From NCBI GenBank assembly GCA_013396635.1, contig WBMW01005879.1, forward strand, positions 248,001 through 312,000: a stretch of DNA of 64,000 nucleotides. The letters are read 5' to 3'. The stretch comes from Penelope pileata. Lineage: Eukaryota; Chordata; Aves; Galliformes; Cracidae. The notes beneath the pieces were generated by a model that was not told the DNA's origin, ran no database searches, and worked only from the letters and a program-made list of their open reading frames with translations. A program made the position numbers and the translations under genes. Below, one piece after another: positions 50,151 to 62,110 of the stretch. Position 1 is the stretch's first letter, and the number at the start of each line of letters is the position of its first letter.

Positions 50151-51785
50151 GGGATTTTTTCTTCCGATTTCTTAATGGTGAGAAATCTATTGCATCTGCC
50201 CAGGAGGAAGCCGTTCTGACATTTCAGATGTGTGAACTTGTTTTTCTTGAAGCTGCGCTTGCCTATGGGCAATCACCAAGCCGGTTCTTGCAGTGTGAGA
50301 TTCGTTCTTCACACGTTCCCCCCTTTTGCCCTTCACTTTCTCCTGCCATCGCTCCCGTTAGATTTTCTTTAATGCCTGCTGCCCCGCCTGCTTTGTTCCC
50401 CACTGTAGGGGAGCGTAAGGGCTGCAGGCAGGGAATATCCATGCAGGTGCACACATGTTCCTAAGCAGTAAATTGCACCGTTTGTATCAACATAATTACG
50501 TTTCCCTGGGTTAGGAGTACTAACTTGCTGGAAGCAAATACTCGGTACACTTCATTCACAGAACTGCCACGTAAACAGTAAATATTCTGCAAAACCAAGC
50601 TGAAATATCATTTTAAAAAAATGATTTTTTTTTGACTAATTGTAAAGGATAAGCACCCCTTACATATATTTGGAAGCAACAGACTTCTGACAGGTGGCTA
50701 TGAACCTGTTCCTGAACAGAAAGGCAGAAAAAAAAAAAAATCCCAACCTCAGTTTAAGTCACTCACATATGCAAAAGCGGAACAAAAATGAAGAACAAAG
50801 CAGATTGTGTGTCTCTGATGTACAGGAGATGATCCTCACCTTCGCTGATTCCTCCCTGTTTTGCCCATGCCCTGTGACCAAGCTCCTTACCACCTACCTG
50901 GACATCAAACTGCACAGCTGCCTGTCTTGGTTCCCCTCACTTTCAGAAGCTGAACCATCCTTACTGCTCTGCAGGAAGAAGAGATGCAACAGCCTCACCT
51001 GGCTGTGGGAACTTCAGAGCAGCTCTGGAGGGGGGACAAAAGGCGGTGCCCCCACCACAACACCTGCCCCAGGGAGGGCACGTGGCACTGCGGGGAAAGG
51101 CACTGCCAGCTCCGAACACTCCTTCCCTGCTTCCAGGAGGTGAACCACACCATACGTGATGTTGAAAAAGAAGCCTTCAGCACTCCTCCTCTTGCCTCTC
51201 TGAAGCTCTGCGCTTACCTGCCAGCATGCAGCTAAAGCCATCTTAAAAGTATTAAAAAAATATATTAAGTCCATCGCATTACATACAGAACTAAAAGCTT
51301 GAGCTTGTTATGGAAAGACGTACTGAGCAGTGTTTCAGTACTGGGGCTTGTACTTTTATTATTTTTTAAATGGGAAAAGAATAACCAGTACGTGAGAACA
51401 AAAAAAAAAGCAAAAAGAAAAAACCAAGCCCTGAGGAATGGTACTGTACTGTATCTCTGTGTCTGTTATGGAAAGCTTTGAAATAAATTTGCTTTCTCAT
51501 AAATTTATCTCACTAACAGGAAATTCTTTCTATTGCTGAACAGCACTAACTCCCAAATCGTTTGTAGTTGTCATACTGTATGCAGGGGGGGGCATGCAGT
51601 TCTGTAGCCCTGAAATTACCATGTGCTCTTTGGCATCCCAACCACAACAGGTGAGAATGAGATTCTGCATTTATTCCTTCATTCTATTGGTATTTTTCAA
51701 TTTTGCAAAATACCACAAAATCCATATTCTTCAGCGTTAAATACTTATGTCTTAGCAAAAAAAAAAAAAAAAAATCACAAAAAAT
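50151..51785. other. Intron to the right of the CpG island
   Basis: The first kilobase is less AT-rich than the rest of the intron. A 149-codon plus-strand frame at 50694-51143 has no recognisable domain. An eight-G run lies near 51584-51591. The stretch ends in an A run at the N gap. Confidence 0.5.
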
Positions 51786-51796
51786 NNNNNNNNNNN
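51786..51796. other. Assembly gap, 11 N in poly(A)
   Basis: Poly(A) followed by ATCACAAA occurs on both sides of the Ns, so the same sequence may have been assembled twice, or a tandem repeat collapsed. Confidence 0.95.
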
Positions 51797-54700
51797 AAAA
51801 AAAAAAAATCACAAATAATGCTACATTCCTGCGTAATTCCATCATTTTTCTGTTAAATCTGCTTCTCAGCAAAAACCCTCCATTCCAACTATCGCTTACT
51901 TTTGTGTGGCAGTTTTAGCTGCAGTCTTGACAAATAGATGTTTCCATGGAGATGACAAATGAATATCCCTGTTGCAATGAGCTTCTGATTTCATCTTGAA
52001 CCATTAGCTCTCAAACCACAGCTTATTCATTATTCATTTGCAGAAAGGAAATGGCTGAAACCCAGAGCATTACAGCAGATTGCAATCTGTGCGTGCAGTT
52101 CACAAGTGCATTTGTTACCATATAAAATGAACAAAACTCCCTGGGATTAAAATAACAATTCTGAAAGATGTCCTAAAGGCCTACAGAAATTTTCACCTCA
52201 ATTAATAGCATGCATACAGAAAGTATGTGAATTAACTGTATTTCAAATATTCAGGTGGGCAAAGGACTTTCCAGAGGAAAAAGCAGCAGATTACATTCAA
52301 CGTTATTACACCCTAAGAACACTAAATGCTTTTCAGAAACTCAGAATCAGGCACAAACACATCCTTAAAATTTTGAGCTATATAGCTTAGTAAGAGCCTG
52401 TACATTTTGGTGCTTTTTGACTGTTACAGATCATGAAACCAGTATCTGATTCTCATTAAGAAAATACCTTTCTTTTATCAGTCTGTCTTGTGACTATAGC
52501 TTTGAGAAAGTCGTTGAAAGAAAGGGAGAAAAAACACTTTGAGTCTTCTCATAGCCAAAAATCTTCACAGTTACTGCTGTTATTTTTAAAAAGGGATTTA
52601 AAGCTTATGAGCTCCCCACTCTATAAGAGTGTCTATGTTTGCCGGCTCAGCTTAGAGGAATATTTATTCCTCTAAATTTAAACAAATGAAAGGCAGTGCA
52701 GTTTTAAGATAGACAATTGCATTAACATACAGTATCAGTGCATTCCCTCACCTAAAGACATTTTTTAAGCCTTAAATCCTGGGCTAGAAGGAGAAAAAAA
52801 AATGCAGTTACAAGTAGCAACTTCTCAAAGAAATTTTCTTTTGTCTATGCACATTGAGGCTTCAAAGCCATGGTAATTCAAAGAATATTTCTCACAGAAT
52901 ATTTTTGAAATTCTGGCTTAAGACTAGTCTCCTTAGAAGGAAGGAGTCTGTGACCAGTGCTTGAAAGATGCAGCAGACACACATGCACTGCAGAAGTGTC
53001 ACCTCATTTTTACTGGCTGCTCATTATCTGTCATTGCTGGTATCAGCATTCAAATATAATGAAATTATGGTAGGGAGAAAATTCTCCCTGCTTTTGACAC
53101 TGAAGGTGTTTATATGTGCATGACCTGAGCTACATTTATGTGGATTAAAGTTATTGTGCATCTAATCCAGGGAAACAGAACAGGATGTGCAAGTGGGACA
53201 TCCTTCACACTTGCCCTGGTTAATAACGTCCATGCTCCTGCTGCCTGAGCACTGGAGTTGTCCTGGGAAAAGCATGTCAATTAGAGTAAGTTATAACCAA
53301 TTACATGTCTCATCATTTGAATTACTGTCCATTAAGAAGTGACCTGAGTTTACAGAACGCATTTCATTCCCTTAATAGGCTTAATACTAGAGTGACAAGA
53401 GGTCAAAGGGTAACAAGAAAGGAAGAACAGAGATTAGGAATGGGAACGATGAGCAAGCAGCTCATTTTTTCCACTAAAGCTACACGCCAGTTTCATACTA
53501 CTACTATTTTACCTCCTTTCTCAGATTGCCATGTAGCAGGAGTGACTATGCTCCACTGCAGAAGCAGCCATCTCCATCAAGTCTCTTCATATCTCACAAA
53601 TGAGGCTTTATCCAACCATAACATAGGGATGAGATGAAGCAAGCAACGAACGCCAACTTTTATCCATGTCAAGAAATGTGCAGTCTAGACAAAGCAGTGA
53701 GCTCTTCTTCTACAGGTTGCCTCACATGGAGTAGCACTTCTACTAAATGACCTTTTCTGAAGAAACTTCAAATTGTCACAGGCTTTTGTTGTTGTTGCAG
53801 ATGGGGATGTGGAAGAGGAGGGAACGACTGCAAGCTTTTTCAACCTCTGAGAATCTGATGCACAACGTTTGCTTTAAGGAGTTTTTCCACTCTACATTAT
53901 TGAAATTCACAGTAGTTAAGGTCTGGAACTGCCTCCAGTTTGAAGTGAGACATTTGGGACATGGGCTGTCAGAAAATGGATTTGTCTCTCAGACCTAACG
54001 CTTTTCTTATTTGGCAGGAAATGTGAAATGCTCTCTCTTCATCATGCTCTTCATTTGTCTCTGAGCACAGATCCATAATGAACACTACAGCATGTTCTCA
54101 CTGACAAGCACAAATTGTAACTTTCCTAGGAAATAAAAGCAACAGGCAGATAGACAAAGCCACGGAAACCTTTCACCACAGCGCAGTCTGGATTCCAGCA
54201 TTGAGCTAGATGACTGATGGAGGAAACCACACGTTCTTTTCCCTTGATAAGAAAAACAAGAAATCTAAGGATGGAACAAGGTGTTCCAGACCCAGTGCCA
54301 CTGTGTACCTTATTTTGTAACTCCCACAGATGAGTACACAAAAGACTACTTTTGGTGATGATCCTTACTAGAGCTAAAATGACCACTGTGAATGTCAGCT
54401 GAAGAGCACACAGTATCTTTTGAAAGATGGTGTGGTGTTATTAAGTGTTATGTTTACAATTCCTTGTTTAATCTTATCTTCTTTTTGCTTGCTCTCACGT
54501 ATTTTTTCAAACTTGTCACTGTGTGCCTATCCCCTACAGCCCTCACATTTTCCAACTGAATACAGAGAAATAACTCCTTAACACAAGACAGTCTGAATCC
54601 ACTAAGAAGTGAGCAAATATGATCCTTCAGCAGAAAAATCTCTGTGGCCACCCTGCTTCACTCGGTACAGGAGGAAGCCTTGCTGTCTGACAACTTATTC

Positions 54701-55032
54701 CAGTATTATTTTCAATTAGATGCTGCCACCCACAATAATACTAGACTCTTTGAAATCTGCCGCTCCCAATTCATTTAATGAACACAATCCTATGGGTAAT
54801 ACTCTTTCAGACCCTTCACAGCATTAAAAAATCTGCAAGTTCAGATAACGTCTATGGGAAAACAAGAAACCATGTATTTATCTAACACCATCTTTGAGGT
54901 GACAGTAGCGTTTGAAAATCAGTCCTTAAAGTCCAAGACTAGAAACTGAGATGCAGGAAGGGCTGATTAGTAGCCTTAACAGGTTAATTAATGTACTGAG
55001 TCCTAACAGAATAAAGGTTCATTCCCTTACAG
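51797..55032. other. DCLK1 upstream intron, unassigned DNA
   Basis: AT-rich unique DNA with no recognised exon, transposon or long repeat. Frames up to 110 codons (53305-53637) look like chance. Confidence 0.6.
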
Positions 55033-55508
55033 CATAGGTACCCAACCTTCTGGCTTGCCTGGGCCACACTGAGTGAAGAGGAATTGTCTTGGGCTGCATA
55101 AAAAATATATAATATAGTTAATGTATATAACTAATGAAACTTTTTATATTTTTTTATTAAACCAAAAAAGAGCAACAAAACCATAAATCTAGTGCGATAT
55201 TTGACCATGTTTTTGTGAAACTAATGCGTCAGTCTGGTTCGTTGGAAGTGATTGCAATTGTTAGTGAGATCTCACAGGGCAGCACGGGGCAGCTGTGCCA
55301 CACCGGGGGAAGTCATCCTGCCACAGTCTGCAGTCAGACTCCACGCAGCATTATCAAACATTGGCCACTGCAACTAAAGCTTACAGTCCACTCAGCAGGG
55401 AAAGGGGGAAAAGGCCCAACTACGTCTTTGTTAAGGCTCTCAACAACTTTTAAAAAACAAACAAACAAACAAAAAACAGGAGAAAGATCCTAGAGCTAGG
55501 AAATACTG
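55033..55508 (+). mobile_element. Probable hAT/Charlie-like non-autonomous transposon
   Basis: The left end CATAGGTACCCAACCTTCTG resembles a hAT-Charlie terminus (CAGTGGTTCCCAACCT-type). It is followed by GGCTTGCCTGGGCCACACTG and GAATTGTCTTGGGCTGCATA, a 'gggccaca ... ttgtcttggg' block that I recall from vertebrate Charlie-type elements. About 476 bp later CTAGGAAATACTG gives a decayed inverted counterpart. The 8 bp outside each end (CCTTACAG and ATTTGCAG) agree at 5 of 8 positions, compatible with an old hAT 8-bp duplication. A (CAAA)n run lies near the right end, at about 55456-55477. No transposase is recognised. The left part is fairly convincing; the right boundary is uncertain. Confidence 0.5.
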
Positions 55509-58500
55509 ATTTGCAGAGCCACACTGCAGCATTTCTGTCTGTTGATTACAACAGTGCACTGTATCTGTTTTTCTGCTTTCCTTCCTCATTTGAGTGCTTA
55601 CAATGATTCCCCACAACCTTCTGGCAGAGATCTCTGAACTGGAAATTGTGGAGGAAGCTCACAACAGGATGGGCTCATTGGGGTAATCCATGACACAGAC
55701 CTGAGGGCCCTCTAAGGACCAGTCTTAAAACTCTCCCATCATCTCATGGTAGGAAGCCCCATGGAGAGCCGCAAAGGGAAGCCTTAGTGCAACGAGTGCA
55801 ATCACAAGCCCTCATTCACACCCTCCATATTTATCCAGCATAAGTGGGGCTATGCACACAGCTCTTGATGACAGCTTTTTGTCAGCTTTGAATCCAAGCT
55901 GCAAGGCAGCTTCAGTGCTAAACAGCTCGCTGTGCATTTTCAGAACACACATATAATCTTTGCAGTTTCCAGCTTTCTTGATCATGAACTGTAAATCAGA
56001 ACAGGCAAAACTTTAATTACTACTACTCTTCTCAAAGAAATTTTATTTTTGTTTCATGAAAGCTGCTTTTCCTATTGTCGTCTTCTCTGCAGAACGAAGA
56101 ATTTTTGCAATGTGTGGAGCTGGCTGCACTATGTGCAGATAAGACATCTTCCACATGATCATATTGGATTACCATGTTGAGACCCTAAACCACTTGACAT
56201 TTTTCACACCAGCACCAGTCTCAGAAAACAGCAGGGAAAGCTTCAGTGGCAGCTGTTCAGCTGTTACTAACCAGCTTTGATAAAACTCAAACAACTCACA
56301 AGTGCACTATACAGAAGACGTATTCCTTCCATCCTTTGGAGCAGGGACTGCTATACCACAAAGATAAACTTCATTTCCCTACCTCTGAGATCTCCAATAT
56401 GCTCAGATTTTAAGGTGCAGATGCATTATTCAAATGTGCACCCTGCAAAAATTAGACCACCTTTTCTAACACTCTGCCTCCAAAGAGCAATTTCTACCAC
56501 CAGAGAGCACAAAGCAGCATTAGCTAGATGTGCCCCTCCCAGCTCAATGGCACAAGAACCTGAAAAGCCCATTTTTTGCACATGCAATTGCTGCTGCAGC
56601 CACCAGATGTTACTGCGGCATCAGAACTGGAAGCTGGAGGCTGTGGCTGCTGTGCACCTAATAGTCCCCTACTGGGGAATGGACATTATAGATAGTCTTT
56701 AATTACATGATCATACACTACCTCATCCCCTGAGCAGGTGTCCTTTGGAAGAGGATAATGAGGAAAGCTATTATCTGTCGTATCCTTCTTCATTCTCTGG
56801 GAAAGTTAGTAGATATGTATTGAATCAAGGCAGACTACAGGGAAAGAAGATGGTATCACAGCAAAGCCTGGTGAACACAATGAAACTATGCTATTAAAAA
56901 GACTGTTAAAAAGGGCTGTGTAGTTGGAAGCCAGGACACACACACCATTCTGGCTATTCAGAATGAGAGGGTATTTGAAACACTGTATTTCATCTTTCAA
57001 TGGCTGAGTTCCCACTGTAAAATGGGGATAACACCTGCCAACATCACTGCAGTAACTTTATGAGTATTAATCAAATATCGGTTCCAACACATCAATGCAT
57101 TCATATATGAACTATTAATAGCACGAAGACCTGGCATTGCACACAGTACAGTGGAGGAAAAATGGTATTTAATACATAGTCATTCAGGTAGTTTTGTTTT
57201 TTAAAATAAAAGCTAAATACTTATGTACCTCCAAGAAAAAATGTCTACCTAACATGCTGTAATAACCTTTGACAGTATTCAACATTTAAAATGCAGCAGC
57301 ACAATTTAAATTCTAATCTCTTTCCAGGCACAATGGAAGGAAAACCTAGAAGCCATGGTTACAGAGAGGTCCTCCATAGGATGTCTGTAAGAGCCAGAAC
57401 ACTATGGTCGCTGCTCCTTTCTTGCAACAAACCTCTAGTTCTGGTTGCCTAGCTTGGGGAAAACGATGGTAACATTCTGAAGTCAGGTGTATCATAGATG
57501 ACAAGAAATACATACATAGGTGACAAGAAATACAATAAGGCACAGAACAGGAATGGCTGATGGAGCCCACAGTAACTAGTTCAAACAAGTATTCAAACTG
57601 TGTACTGGAAGCCTGGATTCGATGCTTAACCTTTCAGCCATCTGCAGTCCAGTTGTCCCCATCGAGCTGTAGCTTCAGTGAATTTTTGCATTACCTCCTT
57701 TCTCATTTGCTACAACAAAACAAAAAACAAAAACAACACAACAGCACAAATACAGGTCTATCATCTTGAGGGTTTAAATCATGCAGACAAGGGACATCTC
57801 CTTCTCCATGGTGTCACCAACTTTTGTACAACAGCCAGTGCCTGTACATGCTGGAGCAGCTCAGCAGGAAAACAGATTCTGTCCAGGAGGCTGTTTTCTA
57901 CAGCCACAGGGCAGGAGGAGAGGCACTGGGGCAGAATTAGCACTGTAACTTATACAAAGCAATGCCATCATCAAATTGAAGGTAATCAGACCACAAGAAA
58001 GAGAAAATATGTTTTTTCCCTTCATTTTTCATCTTAGTATTGCAATGCCCTGATAAGCAATCAGGCTCAATCACTTGAGCTCAACATGCAAAATCTGTTG
58101 TAGTCTCTTTCTATGATTTCATTTTCTTTATGTAGTATTATTTCACCTTCATCAAAAGTAAGTCCTTATTTCTCTTTCTCGGCTATACTTGGTTCTCAGC
58201 TCCTTTCTACAACCACAGTCAGTTCTCAAGCTCAAAGCAGATGTGCTGTCTTGCTGTCTTCTGCCTTCCAGCAACTGCCTTGCACTGTTAGAGCTTCAAC
58301 CTTGCCTGCAGTCAATTGAATGTAAAGCATACAGATCCCCTTCCTCTTATCTTCCCCTCTTCCTCTGCCAGAGAAAATAGAAGCCTGTGATAAAGGGCAA
58401 GTTTCCTTCTCCTCTCTTTCCTAGGTATTTGCCAGTCCATTCTGTAGTGCAGAGCTTTCAGAGATTCATAAAGGGATGCTGCTAAAATAGCATAGCTAAC

Positions 58501-59853
58501 CTGAGCAAGCATCAGGGAATGCAGTTTGTACCACTGCCTGGAGCACAGAGGTGCAGGTGCACAATTAGGATGGAGTAAAGGATAGGAGTAAGAAGGTCAA
58601 GGAGTGAGGCACTAAGGGCCAAAATGTATGAGGTCTTCAGCTTTAGTAGCTTTTCACAATGATTACTCATCTGGATCTTACTGTCAGAACTGGTTTATGA
58701 GCTCACGGTTGACTAAAGGAGGAAATAACCTTTTTTTGAATGTTACCATGATTTCAGAAGATTTTATTTTGAAATAGCAGGACAGTTGTATTCCACTTTC
58801 TTAACTAACTTTTGCAGACTATTCTTCTGATGTAAGCCACAGTGAGTTTAAAGGTGCAAAGAAAGGTGGATGAAAGAATATTGTGTTTGTTTGTGTTTAA
58901 GATAGAATAGCAACTATATCGTAATATTTCCTCTACATTAACAGAACTATGTGCACCACAGGTTGAGTAACTTGTTGGTTATTCTATTAATTTATGATTT
59001 ACTGAAAATGGAAATGTAGAGTATAAAGAGTTTCTTCTATTATAAAGCCTTGGATTATACAGAGTTTTTTGTTTTATAAACCCTAGTATTTTTCAGTGGG
59101 TTCAAGCTTTGAAGCCACTTTCAACACTTTGGCACATAGAAAAAGTGATCAGGTCCTGCACTCATCATGACTGGAACACTTGTTGTCTATAGATCCCACC
59201 AACTGCAAATTTTCCAGATCACAAAGACAGGCCACTGAACCAAGCCACCAGAAACAGCCACTGCTGGAACCAAAACCAGGGTAATCCGAAACAAAGTACT
59301 GTAACAGCAAAAGACATGACAGCAAAGTGAATCAGATTTTAAGTTCAGTTTACCTTCCCACAAAGAAGTCCCCACAAAATAAAAAAACGAAGAGCTAGTT
59401 TTTGTAGTGACAGCCATCTAACATATCTCTGGAAATGACTGAGGCAGCTGCTAGCTAAAGGAACCTACCACTATCAAGGGACTGCGTTTTTCAGAAGTTC
59501 ATCTTCAGAGGCTAATTCCTTACAGTAGGATGCAGCCTGTCTGAAGATCAGTGCTTTATTAAGTGCCCTCATTTCTATATGGCTCCAGCCTTGGCTCCTG
59601 TTCCACTTCAGAAAGCAGAAAGATGAATTCCCAGGCATCTTTTACTTCTACTGAAATCTAGCCCTAAAAATAAAAACTACTTAATCCTCTTTGAGGACTT
59701 ATCTTCTAACACTGTCTGCATTTTCCCTGTATTGCTGGATTATACAACAAGCCTCCAAAACTCTTCATCTGCATGTTTCACTGAGCTAGGGGGCAGCTGG
59801 AGGCTTCTGGAGAGAAGTACAAATGCTGCACTGTTCCCTCTAGCTTCATGAAG
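55509..59853. other. DCLK1 upstream intron, unassigned DNA
   Basis: Unique DNA. A 141-codon plus-strand frame at 56277-56702 has no known domain. Near 57498-57534 the phrase TGACAAGAAATACA is repeated after a short gap. No transposon or exon recognised. Confidence 0.6.
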
Positions 59854-60085
59854 TAACAGAACGGTTTCAGTTGGAAGGGAGCTTAAAGATCATCCAGTTC
59901 CAAATGCTCCGCTATGCACAGTGACACCTCCCACTAGACCAGATTGCCCGAAGTCCCATCCAACCTGGCCTTGAACACCTCTACGTGATGGGGCATCCAC
60001 AGCTTCTCTTGGCAAAGTGTTTCCAGTGCCTCACCACCCTCCGAGTAAAGAATTTCCTTCTAATATCTAACCTACCTTACAGGAA
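59854..60085 (-). mobile_element. CR1 3'-end fragment
   Basis: The run TTTCAGTTGGAAGGGAGCTT, CCCACTAGACCAGATTGCCC, CATCCAACCTGGCCTTGAAC and TTTCCTTCTAATATCTAACC is the reverse of the CR1 ORF2 C-terminus and 3' UTR. The octamer tail has decayed. It extends further into ORF2 than the 45.8-kb copy. Confidence 0.93.
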
Positions 60086-61457
60086 TGGCTTTCCGTTCTC
60101 AAATTGTGTATGTGCCTCAATACTTCTAGGCCTTGCTCTACATTCATCAAATTTCCAGTGACAGAAAATAGTCCCCAAAGAGAGGGGTATTAGGAACAAT
60201 AGCAGTTTATTTTGAAGTCTTTGCTCCTTATAAAAAGCAATACAAGTGGTGAGAATAGAGATTATTACAATAAGTTAAACTTGGACTAAGTCTAATGAAT
60301 GACCAGATACGAAATCCTTCTCAAATTCACTTTACAGTTCAGCTGGAACATTTTAAAGTAGCTTCAAGCAACGCCAAAAGGAATTTCACTTCTTTCTTTG
60401 TGAGCTTCTCCTATCACTCTGATAGCAATCACATTGTACCCATAGAAAACCTTTGAGAAGTAGCACTCAGCTGGCCTAAAAACAGCAATGCTGATTGTGA
60501 TAGAATTTGACTGCCATTTTCTACTCACAAACCCTTTACACTCTTGCAGTGCATGCTGTTATGCAAGGTAATTTTCCTGTTCTAATGAGGTTTAAAATAG
60601 CTCGAGAGACAATCTGGAACAGAACAGAGCACATGCAATAGGTATTACTTATGCTTTTCAGCTTCATTCTAAGTAAGGCTTCCAGCTACTTCTTGATGAA
60701 GCAAGAGAGGTGTGACATTATTTTCACACAATTAAGCATAGGATTTAGATCTTAAAAGATTGATCCTGAATGTGATCCTGAATGTGCTGTTTTAATTTCT
60801 GTATGTTCTTTCCTTCGCTTCAAAATAATTTTGTTACTTCTTTATTTCTGCCAAATGTGATAATAGAATAAAGTGAAAAAAACTGCTAGGAAACAGTGGT
60901 AGAAAGCATCATAATGCCTGTGCTGGAGCCAGCGGGGCCATGCCCACCCTCTGCTAACAGTCACTTCTGGGAAAGTGGAGGGCCCACACTGAGCCTCGTG
61001 CTGCTGCAGATAAACTGCTTCCAGCATCTGGTCATTTAAAACTAGTGTGGAGGTCTCTACAGTGTGCTCTTGTGATAGCAGCACAAAGACACGGGCTCAA
61101 AAATGCATGTCACAATATTATATTCCAGAATGTACCCTTTAGAAGAAAACAGAGCAAAATGAAAACTGTGCATCATTTTTAATTTTCATGCCAGGGTAAA
61201 ACTGTGGATAAGGGTGGAGGCAGTTTATTTTTTGGATTTTGCTGATCATGAAAAAGTTCCACCCCACCCCTACAACTGCAATACTGTTAATAAACCAAGA
61301 CGTGGAAGACAAAAACAACTGAGCTCTCCAACCCATAATTACATATGTGCAAAGTGATAAATTCAAAATGCCTAGACTTGCTGAGTTTAATCTCCCAGAT
61401 TACTGCTGAGTGTCCAACAGAGGCAGGGAGCAATAACTGTCCATGACCCACTGTTGC
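60086..61457. other. DCLK1 upstream intron, unassigned DNA
   Basis: Unique AT-rich DNA. A 12-bp tandem pair (TGATCCTGAATG twice) lies at 60761-60784. No gene or transposon recognised. Confidence 0.6.
60761..60784 (+). repeat. Exact 12-bp tandem duplication
   Basis: TGATCCTGAATG occurs twice in immediate succession. Confidence 0.95.
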
Positions 61458-62110
61458 AGAATTACAGAATCATAGAATATCACGAGTTAGAAGGAACCCA
61501 CAAGGATTAACTCCAATTCCTGGTTCCACACAGGATCACCCAGAATTCAAACCCTATGATTGAGAGCATTGTCCAAGTTCTGGCAGGCTTGGGGCTGTGA
61601 TCACTGCCCTGGGGAGCCTGTTCCAGGGCCCAGCCACCCTCTGGTGAAGTACCTTTTCCTAACACTCAACCTGACCCTCCCCTGACATAGCTCTGTGCTG
61701 TTTCCTCAGGCCCTGTCGCTGTCACCAGAGAGCAGAACTCAGCACTGCCCCTCTGCTCCCCTCGTGAGGAAGCTGTAGGCCGCCATGAGGCCTCCCCTCA
61801 GCCTCCTCTGCTCTGGGCTGAACAAACCGAGGGACCTCAGCCACTCCTCATGTTTCTTGCCCTGTAGATCCTTCCCCATATTCATAGCCCTCCTCTGGAC
61901 ACTCGGTAACAGTTTGATGTCCTTACTATATTGTGGTGCCCAGAACTGCACCAAGTGCTGGACATCAGACAACACAGTGGAGAGCAGAGCGGGACAACCC
62001 CTCCCCTCGCCTGGCTGGCAGTGCTGGGCCTGGTGCACCCCAGGGCACGGTTGGCCCTTTTGGCTGCCAGGCACACAGCTGCCAAAACACTTGCAGAACA
62101 TGGCAAAGCA
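61458..62110 (-). mobile_element. CR1 LINE fragment, longer, frameshifted
   Basis: It begins at the tail (AGAATTACAGAATCATAGAA) and continues on the minus strand into ORF2. Reading minus, one phase gives LAAKRANRALGCTRPSTASQ, then another phase gives VQFWAPQYSKDIKLLPSVQR, LRSLGLFSPEQRRLRG and LMAAYSFLTRG. At least one frameshift separates the two phases. About 650 bp of the ORF2 C-terminus and 3' UTR are present. Its 3' UTR (GAGTTAGAAGGAACCCACAA) differs from that of the 2197-3097 copy, so it is from another CR1 subfamily. Confidence 0.93.

Noticed and set aside
50694..51143. 149-codon open frame to the right of the CpG island
   Set aside because: Its position is suggestive, but it has no recognised domain and no clear acceptor, so I do not call a gene.
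56277..56702. 141-codon open frame, plus strand
   Set aside because: No domain, no similarity recognised, no supporting splice sites.
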